This document shows positions 7,670 to 15,622 of a stretch of DNA of 25,242 bases, piece after piece. Within the stretch, counting starts at the first letter, position 1, and each line of letters opens with the position of its first letter. The notes beneath the pieces were generated by a model, which saw only the letters and a list, made by a program, of their open reading frames with translations, had not been told where the DNA came from and did not search any database. This DNA is from JBBSHJ01 sp038253135 (GTDB lineage Bacteria > Actinomycetota > Actinomycetes > Mycobacteriales > QHCD01), in the NCBI GenBank assembly GCA_038253135.1, contig JBBSHJ010000044.1:1-25242 (forward strand), read 5' to 3'. The translations under genes were made by a program, and so were the position numbers.

Positions 7670-8689
7670 TCACCGCGCCAGCTGATCGACCGCGGCCGAA
7701 AAAAGCCACGGCGCCCGCGCCGCGGCAGGCACGATCCGCCTGTGTAGCAGGGGATTATGTCGCGCAGCGAGTAGCGCGGTCGTCGCCAACCGGGAGCGCC
7801 GCGTTGCCCGGACCCATGCGGTCTCGTAATCTTCCAGCCGATCCCGCACGAGGCACTCGATCAGGGCCGCAGCAGCCGAGAACGAGACGCCGAGACCCTC
7901 GCCGGTCAACGCGTCGACGTACCCGGCCGCGTCTCCGACCAGAACAACCCGCCCGGCGACGCGCCGCCGCGCGGTCTGTGTCAGCGGGCCGGCGCCGCGG
8001 GTCCCCGATGCGCAGGGCGCCGCCGCCAGGCGCTCCGTCAGCATGGGAAAGTCCCGCAATTGAGCCTCGAAACCGGATCGCCGGGACGACAGGATTGCGA
8101 CCCCGACCAGATCCGCCGAAACCGGCGTCACATACGCCTCCGCATCGGCCGCCCACGAGACCTCGACGAAGTCGTCCCATGGCGGCACGGCGAAATGACG
8201 GCGCAATCCCCACCGTCGCGGCCCCCGCGCCGGCAGGGACAATCCCAACGAATCCCGCAGCCCCGAGTGCAGTCCATCGGCCGCGACGACGTACCGCGCC
8301 CGCAGGCCAGCCACCGTCACGGCGTCGGCCGATTGTTCGATGCCATCCACCTCCCGCGCGATCAATTCGATCCCGCGGGCGGAGACGGCCCGTCGCAATG
8401 CGGCGACGAGCGCCGTACGACGTACTCCGCGGCCGGCGCCGGAGCGAAACGCCGCCCGCGCGACGGTTTCGCCTTGTCGGTAGACGATTCCACCGATTGC
8501 AGCGCCCTCGGGGTCCACCGCCAACGACTGCAGGGACCGCAGGGTGCCGGGCATCAATCCCTCGCCACACGCCTTGTCGACCACGTCCGGTCGCCGCTCG
8601 CAGATCGCCACCGACAATCCGACGTCCGCGGCACCGATCGCCACGGCCATTCCGGCCGGGCCGCCGCCCACCACGATGACATCAAGCAT
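7670..8689 (-). CDS. FAD-dependent oxidoreductase, SrsC-like hydroxylase of a phenolic-lipid operon
   Basis: An ATG at 8689 gives 339 residues starting MLDVIVVGGGPAGMAVAIGA, the FAD-binding Rossmann turn. The frame extends further upstream but that part lies inside the neighbouring gene. KACGEGLMPGTL at about 39-50 and GDAAGYVDALTGEGL at about 252-266 are the conserved blocks of the geranylgeranyl-reductase/aromatic-hydroxylase flavoprotein group. It overlaps the upstream methyltransferase gene by eight bases and is third in the PKS-methyltransferase-flavoprotein operon. In the characterised Streptomyces srs operon this position holds SrsC, which hydroxylates alkylresorcinols towards quinones. 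By context this gene should do the same, though substrate identity is inferred and a prenyl-lipid reductase role is the alternative. Confidence 0.8.
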   Translation of the reverse strand: MLDVIVVGGGPAGMAVAIGAADVGLSVAICERRPDVVDKACGEGLMPGTLRSLQSLAVDPEGAAIGGIVYRQGETVARAAFRSGAGRGVRRTALVAALRRAVSARGIELIAREVDGIEQSADAVTVAGLRARYVVAADGLHSGLRDSLGLSLPARGPRRWGLRRHFAVPPWDDFVEVSWAADAEAYVTPVSADLVGVAILSSRRSGFEAQLRDFPMLTERLAAAPCASGTRGAGPLTQTARRRVAGRVVLVGDAAGYVDALTGEGLGVSFSAAAALIECLVRDRLEDYETAWVRATRRSRLATTALLAARHNPLLHRRIVPAAARAPWLFSAAVDQLAR

Positions 8690-9191
8690 CTGCGACCGGC
8701 AATGCCGCATTCTCGACCCGGATCCGTACGGTGAGCAGTACGGCATTCAAGGCGGAAAAGACCAACGCCGTCACCCACGCGGAATGCACCAGCGGCAACG
8801 CAAATCCTTCGACCACGACGGCCACGTAATTCGGATGCGAGAGATGGGCGTACGGCCCAACGGTCACCCGCGACAGGGCGGGCACGACGACCACGCGAGT
8901 ATTCCACCGCGGCCCGAGCGTCCTTATGCACCACCAGCGCAGCGCCTGGGAGATCACGACCAGCGCCAGCATCGGCCACCCAAGGGCGGGAATGAACGAC
9001 CGATCACCGAGCCACACCTCGAGCAGGCATCCGACCAGGAGCCCTGTGTGCAACGCGACCATCACCGGATAGTGCGAAAAGCCCGTCTCGACGCCGTCGC
9101 GGGCACGGCTCCATTGCAAATTCCGGTTGGACACCACGAGTTCGACCAGCCGCTCGAGCGCAACCAGCACCACCAGGACGGTGTAGATCAC
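8682..9191 (-). CDS. Isoprenylcysteine carboxyl methyltransferase-like membrane protein, SrsB-like O-methyltransferase
   Basis: A GTG at 9191 gives 169 residues; it overlaps the PKS stop as GTGA. An adjacent GTG at 9194 is equally possible. The much longer open frame upstream only shadows the PKS gene. The product has three or four hydrophobic segments and the ICMT/PEMT signature GPYAHLSHPNYVAVVVEGF at about 112-130, ending RIRVENAAL. These small membrane enzymes use S-adenosylmethionine; in srs-type operons SrsB methylates the alkylresorcinol made by the type III PKS. Tight coupling to the PKS on one side and the flavoprotein on the other supports that role here. Confidence 0.85.
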   Translation of the reverse strand: MIYTVLVVLVALERLVELVVSNRNLQWSRARDGVETGFSHYPVMVALHTGLLVGCLLEVWLGDRSFIPALGWPMLALVVISQALRWWCIRTLGPRWNTRVVVVPALSRVTVGPYAHLSHPNYVAVVVEGFALPLVHSAWVTALVFSALNAVLLTVRIRVENAALPVADA

Positions 9192-10246
9192 CACCGGAGC
9201 AATACCAGCTCGGAACAGAATCCGGGCCCCATCGCCATCAACACCCCCGCGTCGCCGGTCAGCGCCGGTCGCTGTTTCAACGTGTCGGCGAAAACATGCA
9301 GGACCGATGACGACGAGAGATTTCCGACCTCGTGCAGGGAGTCCCAGGTCAATTGAACGTCGGACCGGCTGAGGCCGAGCGCGTCCTGCACCGCGAGGAT
9401 CACCTTCGGACCACCTGGGTGGCAGATCCACCGAGCGACATCGGACTGAGCGATTCCCGCGCCCGCCAGCACCGCACCGACATCGTCGGCGAGATGGCGC
9501 CGCACCAGCTCCGGCACCTCCGCGCCGAGCACGACCTTCAGCCCCGAAGCGCCGACGTCCCAGCCCATCGCCCGCTCCGTGTTGGGGTAAAGGTGGCTGG
9601 CGGTCGCGATAACCCGCGGCCCGCTCTCGGCCAGGTCGTGCCGATCGCCGACCGCCACCACCGCCGCGGCGCCGTCACCGAAAAGGCCCGAGGCCACCAT
9701 GTTCGCCGCACTCGAATCGTTGCGCTGCACGGTCAGCGAGCACAGCTCGGTGGAGACGAGGACGCCGACGCCGTGCGGCGAGCCGCGCAGGAGATCGTGC
9801 AGCCGGGCGACACCGGCCGCGCCCGCCACGCAGCCGAGGCCGACCAGTGGCAACCTCTTCACGTCCGGTCGCAGACCGATGCCCGCCGCGATCCGCGCGT
9901 CGAGGGACGGCACGGCGAGACCGGTGACCGTCGTGGAGACGATGACGTCCACGTCGCCGACCCGGAGGCCGGCCGCTTCCAGCGCCTCGATGATCGCCTG
10001 CGCGCCGAGCTCGACGGCGTGGACGATGAACGCATCGTTGGCGGCACCGAAACTGTCCAGCGCGGCGTACCCGTCGATCGGGACCGCCAGGTGGCGCGAC
10101 CCGACTCCGCAATTCGCATGCAACCGCCGCATCACGCCGGCGGCCCGCGGTGTCAACCCGCAGAGCTCGGCGAACGCCTCGGTGAGTTGCTCCTGCGGAT
10201 ACCGATGCGGAGGGAGTACGCCGCGAACGGCGGCGATCGTGGTCAC
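9188..10246 (-). CDS. Type III polyketide synthase, alkylresorcinol-synthase-like
   Basis: A GTG at 10246 gives 352 residues starting VTTIAAVRGVLPPHRYPQEQ; GTGs at 10249 and 10255 are alternatives, and longer starts enter the divergent promoter. The chalcone-synthase fold has its full triad: Cys139 in PLVGLGCVAGAAG, His276 in ICHPGGPKVI and Asn309 in HEVGNLSSSS. Such enzymes extend an acyl starter with malonyl-CoA and cyclise it. Operon partners (methyltransferase and flavoprotein) match the srs gene set, which suggests long-chain acyl starters and resorcinol or pyrone products. A TACCGT -10 element ends seven bases before the start, inside the inverted repeat at 10253-10279, so the message may be leaderless. 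The product cannot be read from sequence. Confidence 0.9.
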   Translation of the reverse strand: MTTIAAVRGVLPPHRYPQEQLTEAFAELCGLTPRAAGVMRRLHANCGVGSRHLAVPIDGYAALDSFGAANDAFIVHAVELGAQAIIEALEAAGLRVGDVDVIVSTTVTGLAVPSLDARIAAGIGLRPDVKRLPLVGLGCVAGAAGVARLHDLLRGSPHGVGVLVSTELCSLTVQRNDSSAANMVASGLFGDGAAAVVAVGDRHDLAESGPRVIATASHLYPNTERAMGWDVGASGLKVVLGAEVPELVRRHLADDVGAVLAGAGIAQSDVARWICHPGGPKVILAVQDALGLSRSDVQLTWDSLHEVGNLSSSSVLHVFADTLKQRPALTGDAGVLMAMGPGFCSELVLLRW

Positions 10247-10252
10247 CACCCA

Positions 10253-10279
10253 CACGGTACGGATCGGCGCCGTACCGTG
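10253..10279. promoter_or_regulatory. 10-bp inverted repeat with N7 spacer over divergent PKS/ubiA promoters
   Basis: CACGGTACGG (10253-10262) and CCGTACCGTG (10270-10279) are exact inverted copies around seven bases. Each arm contains TACCGT, a TAnnnT-type -10. On the plus strand it sits at 10273-10278, six bases before the ubiA ATG at 10285. On the minus strand it runs 10259-10254, seven bases before the PKS GTG at 10246. A protein bound here would cover both -10 elements. Operator function is inferred. Confidence 0.6.
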
Positions 10280-10284
10280 CCGGT

Positions 10285-11109
10285 ATGAGCGCGCGTCGAC
10301 CGTCACTCGGGCGCGGGCTCGCCCTGTCGTCTCACCCGGTGCCGACGGTCGCCGTCAGCGCCATCGCCGTCCTGCTCGGCGCGGCCGTCGGCCTGCCCCC
10401 CGGCCGGATCGCGCTGCTCGGTGCGGCGATCCTCGCCGGCCAGCTCTCGATCGGCTGGAGCAACGACCGGCTCGACGCGGCCAGGGATGGCGCGGCCGGG
10501 CGGCCCGACAAGCCGGCCGCCGCCGGCGCCGTACCGCTGCGCGCAGTCACCGCCGCCGCCGCGGGCGCCCTCGGCGCCGCCGTCGTCCTGTCCGCGCTGC
10601 TCGGCCGGCCGGCCGCGATCGCCCTCCTGACGCTCGTTGCCGCAGGCTGGGCCTACAACCTGGGCCTCAAATCGACGATCTGGTCGGGGCTCACCTACGC
10701 CGTCGGGTTCGGGGCGCTCCCGTGTGCGGCGTACCTCGCGCGGGCCGGCCACCCCGGCCCGCCCTGGTGGGCGCCGGTCACCGGTGCCCTGCTCGGACTC
10801 GCCGCGCACCTCGCCAATGCGCTGCCCGACCTCGCGGCCGACGCGGCCACCGGCGTCCGCGGTCTGCCACACCGCCTCGGCCCCCGCCGCTGCGCGCTCG
10901 TGCTCGCCGCGACCCTGCTGGCCGCCTCGGTCGTCCTCGCGGCCAACGCGGCCGGCGCCGCCATCGCGGTCGCCGCCGTCGGCCTCGCCGGCGCGGCCGC
11001 GGCGGTCACCGCTGCGGCGTGGCGCCCGGCCAGCCCCTGGGCGTTCCGGCTGACCGCGCTCACCGCGCTTCTCGACGTGACGGCCCTGCTGGTACTCGCC
11101 TCCCGCTGA
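10285..11109 (+). CDS. UbiA-family prenyltransferase
   Basis: The 274-residue protein is almost wholly hydrophobic, with eight or nine predicted membrane helices. It has both Asp-rich metal/diphosphate motifs: NDRLDAARD at 60-68 and NALPDLAAD at 178-186. UbiA enzymes transfer prenyl chains to aromatic or other acceptors within the membrane. It is divergent from the type III PKS operon and shares its control region, so an aromatic product of that operon is a natural candidate acceptor. A -10-like TACCGT ends six bases upstream of the ATG, suggesting a leaderless message. The 89 bases to fabD contain another promoter, so it need not be cotranscribed with the FAS genes. Confidence 0.85.
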   Translation: MSARRPSLGRGLALSSHPVPTVAVSAIAVLLGAAVGLPPGRIALLGAAILAGQLSIGWSNDRLDAARDGAAGRPDKPAAAGAVPLRAVTAAAAGALGAAVVLSALLGRPAAIALLTLVAAGWAYNLGLKSTIWSGLTYAVGFGALPCAAYLARAGHPGPPWWAPVTGALLGLAAHLANALPDLAADAATGVRGLPHRLGPRRCALVLAATLLAASVVLAANAAGAAIAVAAVGLAGAAAAVTAAAWRPASPWAFRLTALTALLDVTALLVLASR

Positions 11110-11186
11110 CTCCGGAGGGCGACACCAGGAACACGCCCGGACAACTTCGTGCGCGCCCACATCGCCGGTACGGCGCCCGCTCGCAC

Positions 11187-11198
11187 TATCGTCGAGGC
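11187..11198 (+). promoter_or_regulatory. Leaderless-type promoter of the FAS II operon (TATCGT-N6-GTG)
   Basis: TATCGT at 11187-11192 is a TAnnnT -10 element ending six bases before the fabD GTG at 11199. This spacing would put the transcript start on the start codon. GAGG (11194-11197) is only one base from the GTG, too close for a normal Shine-Dalgarno. No clear -35 is visible. Confidence 0.45.
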
Positions 11199-12368
11199 GT
11201 GCTCGCCCTACTCGCCCCCGGACAGGGATCACAGTCGCCCGGCATGCTCGCGCCATGGCTCGAGCTCCCGGGGGCCCATGACCGCCTCGCCCGGATGTCG
11301 ACCATCACCGGCCTCGAACTGGAACGTCTCGGCACGACCGCGGGCCCGGACGACATCAAGGACACCGCCGTCACCCAGCCGCTGATCGTGGCCGCCGGGC
11401 TGCTGGCGCTGGCCGAGCTGACCCTCGACTGCGGCGCCGTGGCCGCCGGCCACAGCATCGGCGAGATCACCGCTGCCGCTGCCGCCGGGGTGCTCACCGC
11501 CGAGACCGCTATCGCCCTCGCCGCCGTCCGTGGCCGCGAGATGGCGGCGGCCTGCGCGATCACGCCCACCGGAATGTCCGCCGTCCTCGGCGGCGACGCC
11601 GACGACGTGCTCGACCGGCTCGAGGCTCTCGGCCTGTCACCGGCCAACCGCAACGCGGCCGGGCAGGTCGTCGCCGCAGGCCCGCTCGACGCGCTGGAGA
11701 AGCTCGCCGCCGATCCGCCCGCGGGCGCGCGCGTCCGCAGCCTTCCGGTGGCGGGCGCCTTCCACACCGATTACATGACGCCGGCGCGGGACGCATTCGA
11801 GACCGTCGCCGCGGCCGTCACCGCCGCCGACCCCGGGCCGCTGCTGATCTCCAACGCCGACGGCGCCGCGGTCCAGACCGGCCCCGAGCTGATCCGCCGC
11901 CTGGTCTCGCAGGTGACCTCGTCGGTCCGCTGGGACCTCTGCCAGGACACCCTCGCCGCGCTCGGCGTGACGGCGATCATCGAGCTGCCCCCGGCCGGCA
12001 CGCTGATCGGCCTCGCCAAGCGGCACCCGGTGCTGAAGAACGTCGAGCTGCTGGCCCTCAAGACTCCCGATGACCTCGCGGCCGCCGGCGCGCTCCTGGA
12101 GCAGGCGACACCGGGCCGCGACCAGGGCCACACCGCCGACTGGCGCATCGTCGTGTCGCCGGTCAACGGCACGTTCCACCCGGCCGGTCACGCCGAGGGC
12201 GACCATCTCACCGCCGGCACCGCGCTCGGCGTCGTCGAGGCCCGCCGCGACGAGCAGCGGGTGTCCGCGTCGTACGAAGGCGTCCTTGGTGAATGGATCG
12301 CCGTCGAAGGCGACCTCGTCGCCGCCGGTCAACCACTGGCCCTGCTCCACCCGGGAGGACCCGCGTGA
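11199..12368 (+). CDS. fabD: Malonyl-CoA:ACP transacylase with C-terminal biotinyl/lipoyl-like domain
   Basis: GTG 11199 starts the canonical N-terminus VLALLAPGQGSQSPGML; the frame is open far upstream but that part overlaps ubiA. The transacylase has the nucleophile Ser86 in GHSIGE, Arg111 in AVRGRE and His189 in AFHTDYM. It transfers malonyl from CoA to the acyl carrier protein. The normal domain ends near residue 295. About 75 more residues follow: WRIVVSPVNGTFHPAG, then LTAGTALGVVEARRDEQRVS and GVLGEWIAVEGDLVAAGQPL. This is the two-half barrel pattern of a biotinyl/lipoyl carrier domain, but without the MKM or DKA lysine hairpin. It is first in fabD-fabH-acpP-fabF, and its stop overlaps a short coupled ORF that leads to fabH. 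Confidence 0.93.
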   Translation: MLALLAPGQGSQSPGMLAPWLELPGAHDRLARMSTITGLELERLGTTAGPDDIKDTAVTQPLIVAAGLLALAELTLDCGAVAAGHSIGEITAAAAAGVLTAETAIALAAVRGREMAAACAITPTGMSAVLGGDADDVLDRLEALGLSPANRNAAGQVVAAGPLDALEKLAADPPAGARVRSLPVAGAFHTDYMTPARDAFETVAAAVTAADPGPLLISNADGAAVQTGPELIRRLVSQVTSSVRWDLCQDTLAALGVTAIIELPPAGTLIGLAKRHPVLKNVELLALKTPDDLAAAGALLEQATPGRDQGHTADWRIVVSPVNGTFHPAGHAEGDHLTAGTALGVVEARRDEQRVSASYEGVLGEWIAVEGDLVAAGQPLALLHPGGPA

Positions 12369-12379
12369 TCGCGTCATGA
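12365..12379 (+). promoter_or_regulatory. Four-codon mini-ORF coupling fabD to fabH
   Basis: GTG ATC GCG TCA TGA overlaps the fabD stop (GTGA at 12365-12368) and the fabH start (ATGA at 12376-12379). The only good Shine-Dalgarno, GGGAGG at 12353-12358, is six bases from this GTG but 17 from the fabH ATG. Ribosomes may load here and restart on fabH. Function is inferred. Confidence 0.45.
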
Positions 12380-13332
12380 GACATAGCCCCACTCGACCGG
12401 CCGGCGCCCGCATCCTCGCTGTCGGCGACTACCGACCCGCCAAGGTGCTCACCAACGATGACCTCGCGTCGATGGTCGACACCAGCGACGAGTGGATCCA
12501 GTCCCGCGTCGGCGTGCGGACCCGGCACATCGCGGCCGACGACGAGACCGTCATCGACATGGCCGTGGCCGCCGGCGGCAAGGCGCTGGCCGCCAGCGGG
12601 CTCGAAGCCGACGACATCGACCTGGTCATCGTCGCGACCTGGACCGCACGCGAGACACTCCCGAGCGCCGCGCCCACGGTTGCCAGCCGGCTCGGGATCG
12701 CCGCTCCCGGAGCCTTCGATCTCAACGCCGCCTGCGCCGGCTTCTGCTACGCGCTCAGCACCGCCGCCGACGCGGTGCGTGGCGGCTCCGCCCGCAACGT
12801 CCTGGTGATCGCGTCGGAGAAGATGTCGGCCTGGGTCGACTGGACCGACCGCTCGACCTGCGTGATCTTCGGCGACGGCGCCGGCGCGGTCGTCGTCGGA
12901 CCGTCCGACAACGAGGGCGACATCGGGCCGGTCGTCTGGGGCAGCGAGGGCGCGATGGCGAGCGTGATCACCCTCACCGACGAGCGCAAGCTGACCCAGG
13001 ACGGGCAGGCCGTCTACCGCTGGACGATGGGCATGGGCGAGGTCGCCCGGCAGGCCTGCGAGCGGGCCGGGATCAAGACCACCGACCTCGACGCCGTCGT
13101 CGCCCACCAGGCCAACCTGCGCATCATCGACGCGATCGTGCGACGGCTCGAGGTCCCCCACGCGATCGTCGCCACGGACGTGATCGAGACCGGCAACACC
13201 TCCGCGGCCTCCGTGCCCCTCGCGCTGGCGCGACTCGTCGAGCAGGGCGAGCTGCCCAGCGGCGCCACCACGTTGCTGATCGCCTTCGGCGGCGGGCTGA
13301 GCTGGGCCGCGCAGGTCGTGACCGCACCCTAG
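12376..13332 (+). CDS. fabH: Beta-ketoacyl-ACP synthase III
   Basis: The 318-residue thiolase-fold enzyme starts at ATG 12376 and reads ARILAVGDYRPAKVLTNDDL by residues 11-30. The catalytic triad is complete: Cys120 in LNAACAGFCYAL, His244 in VAHQANLRIID and Asn274 in ETGNTSAASVPLAL. Arg50 and the TWTARETLPSAAP segment match the CoA-binding and substrate loops. It condenses an acyl-CoA primer with malonyl-ACP to start fatty acid synthesis; in actinobacteria branched primers are common. It follows fabD directly through a coupled mini-ORF. Confidence 0.95.
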   Translation: MRHSPTRPAGARILAVGDYRPAKVLTNDDLASMVDTSDEWIQSRVGVRTRHIAADDETVIDMAVAAGGKALAASGLEADDIDLVIVATWTARETLPSAAPTVASRLGIAAPGAFDLNAACAGFCYALSTAADAVRGGSARNVLVIASEKMSAWVDWTDRSTCVIFGDGAGAVVVGPSDNEGDIGPVVWGSEGAMASVITLTDERKLTQDGQAVYRWTMGMGEVARQACERAGIKTTDLDAVVAHQANLRIIDAIVRRLEVPHAIVATDVIETGNTSAASVPLALARLVEQGELPSGATTLLIAFGGGLSWAAQVVTAP

Positions 13333-13411
13333 CGCCACCCCAGACAGCTCGCCCGGCCGCACCCGGCGAGCCGACTACCCCGCACAACACCAACCGAAAG
13401 GAAAACCGACA

Positions 13412-13657
13412 GTGGCAACGACCGAAGAGATTCGCACCGGACTCGCCGAGATCCTGGAGGAGGTCGCCGGTGTGGAGCCCGCGAACGTCACGCCGGAGAA
13501 ATCGTTCGTCGACGATCTCGACGTCGACTCGCTTTCCATGGTCGAGGTCGCGATGGCCGCCGAGGAGAAATTCGGCGCACGGATCCCTGACGACGAGCTG
13601 TCCAACCTCAAGACGGTGGGCGACGCGATCTCGTACATCGACGCGCACCAGTCCTGA
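13412..13657 (+). CDS. acpP: Acyl carrier protein
   Basis: The 81-residue acidic protein starts with GTG 13412, with GAAAGGA eight or so bases upstream as a ribosome site. DDLDVDSLSMVE contains the phosphopantetheine-bearing Ser40. The four-helix ACP pattern is complete (IRTGLAEILEEVAG, SMVEVAMAAEEKF, TVGDAISYIDAH). It lies between fabH and fabF as in other actinobacterial FAS II operons, and should carry the growing acyl chain. The gap to fabH is 79 bases. Confidence 0.96.
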   Translation: MATTEEIRTGLAEILEEVAGVEPANVTPEKSFVDDLDVDSLSMVEVAMAAEEKFGARIPDDELSNLKTVGDAISYIDAHQS

Positions 13658-13677
13658 CCAACCGCGGGAGCACCCCC

Positions 13678-14916
<1,239 letters not shown>

Positions 14917-15095
14917 GCGGTGCGCAGCGACCAAGAAGGCGTCGTACGCCGTGATGCGGCAACGCGAGCCCGGACCCAAGCTCAATCCGCAGAAGATCGG
15001 TGGCGCCTACACGTCAGCCCGGTTGACGACATTGGCCGGCCGATCCACCGTACCGGCGCCGTCCTCGTCGGCGTCGTTCGGCGAGCATCAGGCGC

Positions 15096-15500
15096 TCAGC
15101 GAATGGCGACCAGATCCACGACGAAGACCAGCGTCTCGTTGGGCTTGATCGCGTTGCCCGCTCCCCGGGATCCGTAGCCGAGGGCGGGCGGGATCGTGAT
15201 CCGGCGGCGGCCGCCCACGCGCATGCCGGCAACTCCCTGATCCCATCCGGCGATGACCTGCCCGGCGCCGAGGCCGAACGGCAGCGTCGCGTCGCGATCC
15301 CACGACGCGTCGAACTGGTTGCCGTCGGACCAGGCCACGCCGACGTAGTGCGTCTCGACGGTCGTGCCCACGACGGCCTCCGCCCCGGAGCCGACCGTGA
15401 GGTCCTCGGTGAGGAGCTCGGTCGGCGGCGGCCCGGCGGGAATGGAGACGTGCGGCTTGCCGCTTGCGTTCGGGTCTGGGTTGGTGCTGTCGGCAGTCAT
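15096..15500 (-). CDS. FKBP-type peptidyl-prolyl cis-trans isomerase
   Basis: ATG 15500 gives a 134-residue cytoplasmic single-domain FKBP; an upstream extension to 15554 is open but not family-like. Key blocks are TVETHYVGVAWSDGNQFDAS, LPFGLGAGQVIAGWDQGVAG and RRRITIPPALGYGSRG, ending ETLVFVVDLVAIR. These cover the proline-binding pocket (Tyr, Phe, Asp, Val-Ile-Trp, Tyr, Phe). It catalyses prolyl isomerisation in protein folding. It is convergent with fabF and divergent from the ABC exporter. A TAGGGT -10 lies eight bases before the ATG on the minus strand, suggesting a very short leader. Confidence 0.92.
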   Translation of the reverse strand: MTADSTNPDPNASGKPHVSIPAGPPPTELLTEDLTVGSGAEAVVGTTVETHYVGVAWSDGNQFDASWDRDATLPFGLGAGQVIAGWDQGVAGMRVGGRRRITIPPALGYGSRGAGNAIKPNETLVFVVDLVAIR

Positions 15501-15572
15501 GGTCGTCCACCCTACGGGCAGCACCGCACCGGCCGCCTCGCACGCCGGTGTCACACCACCTTGCTTGGCGAT

Positions 15573-15594
15573 AGGTAACGATATATCGTTACCT
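15573..15594. promoter_or_regulatory. Perfect 22-bp palindromic operator upstream of the ABC exporter
   Basis: The half-site AGGTAACGATA is followed immediately by its exact inverse, centred at 15583/15584. It lies 29 bases before the exporter ATG and just downstream of TTGCTT (15561-15566), a possible -35, with TATATC as a possible -10 inside it. Its AT-rich centre contrasts with its GC-rich flanks. Such CGATATATCG-centred sites are typical of PadR/TetR-type control of drug exporters, but no regulator gene is next to it. Confidence 0.65.
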
Positions 15595-15622
15595 GGAGAC
15601 TGTTCAACTAAGGAAGGCGCCT

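Noticed and set aside
14917..15095. Small gene after fabF (frame with SYAVMRQREPGPKLNPQKIG)
   Set aside because: No start codon with a ribosome site in that frame before the peptide, and it loses coding character before running into the FKBP gene.
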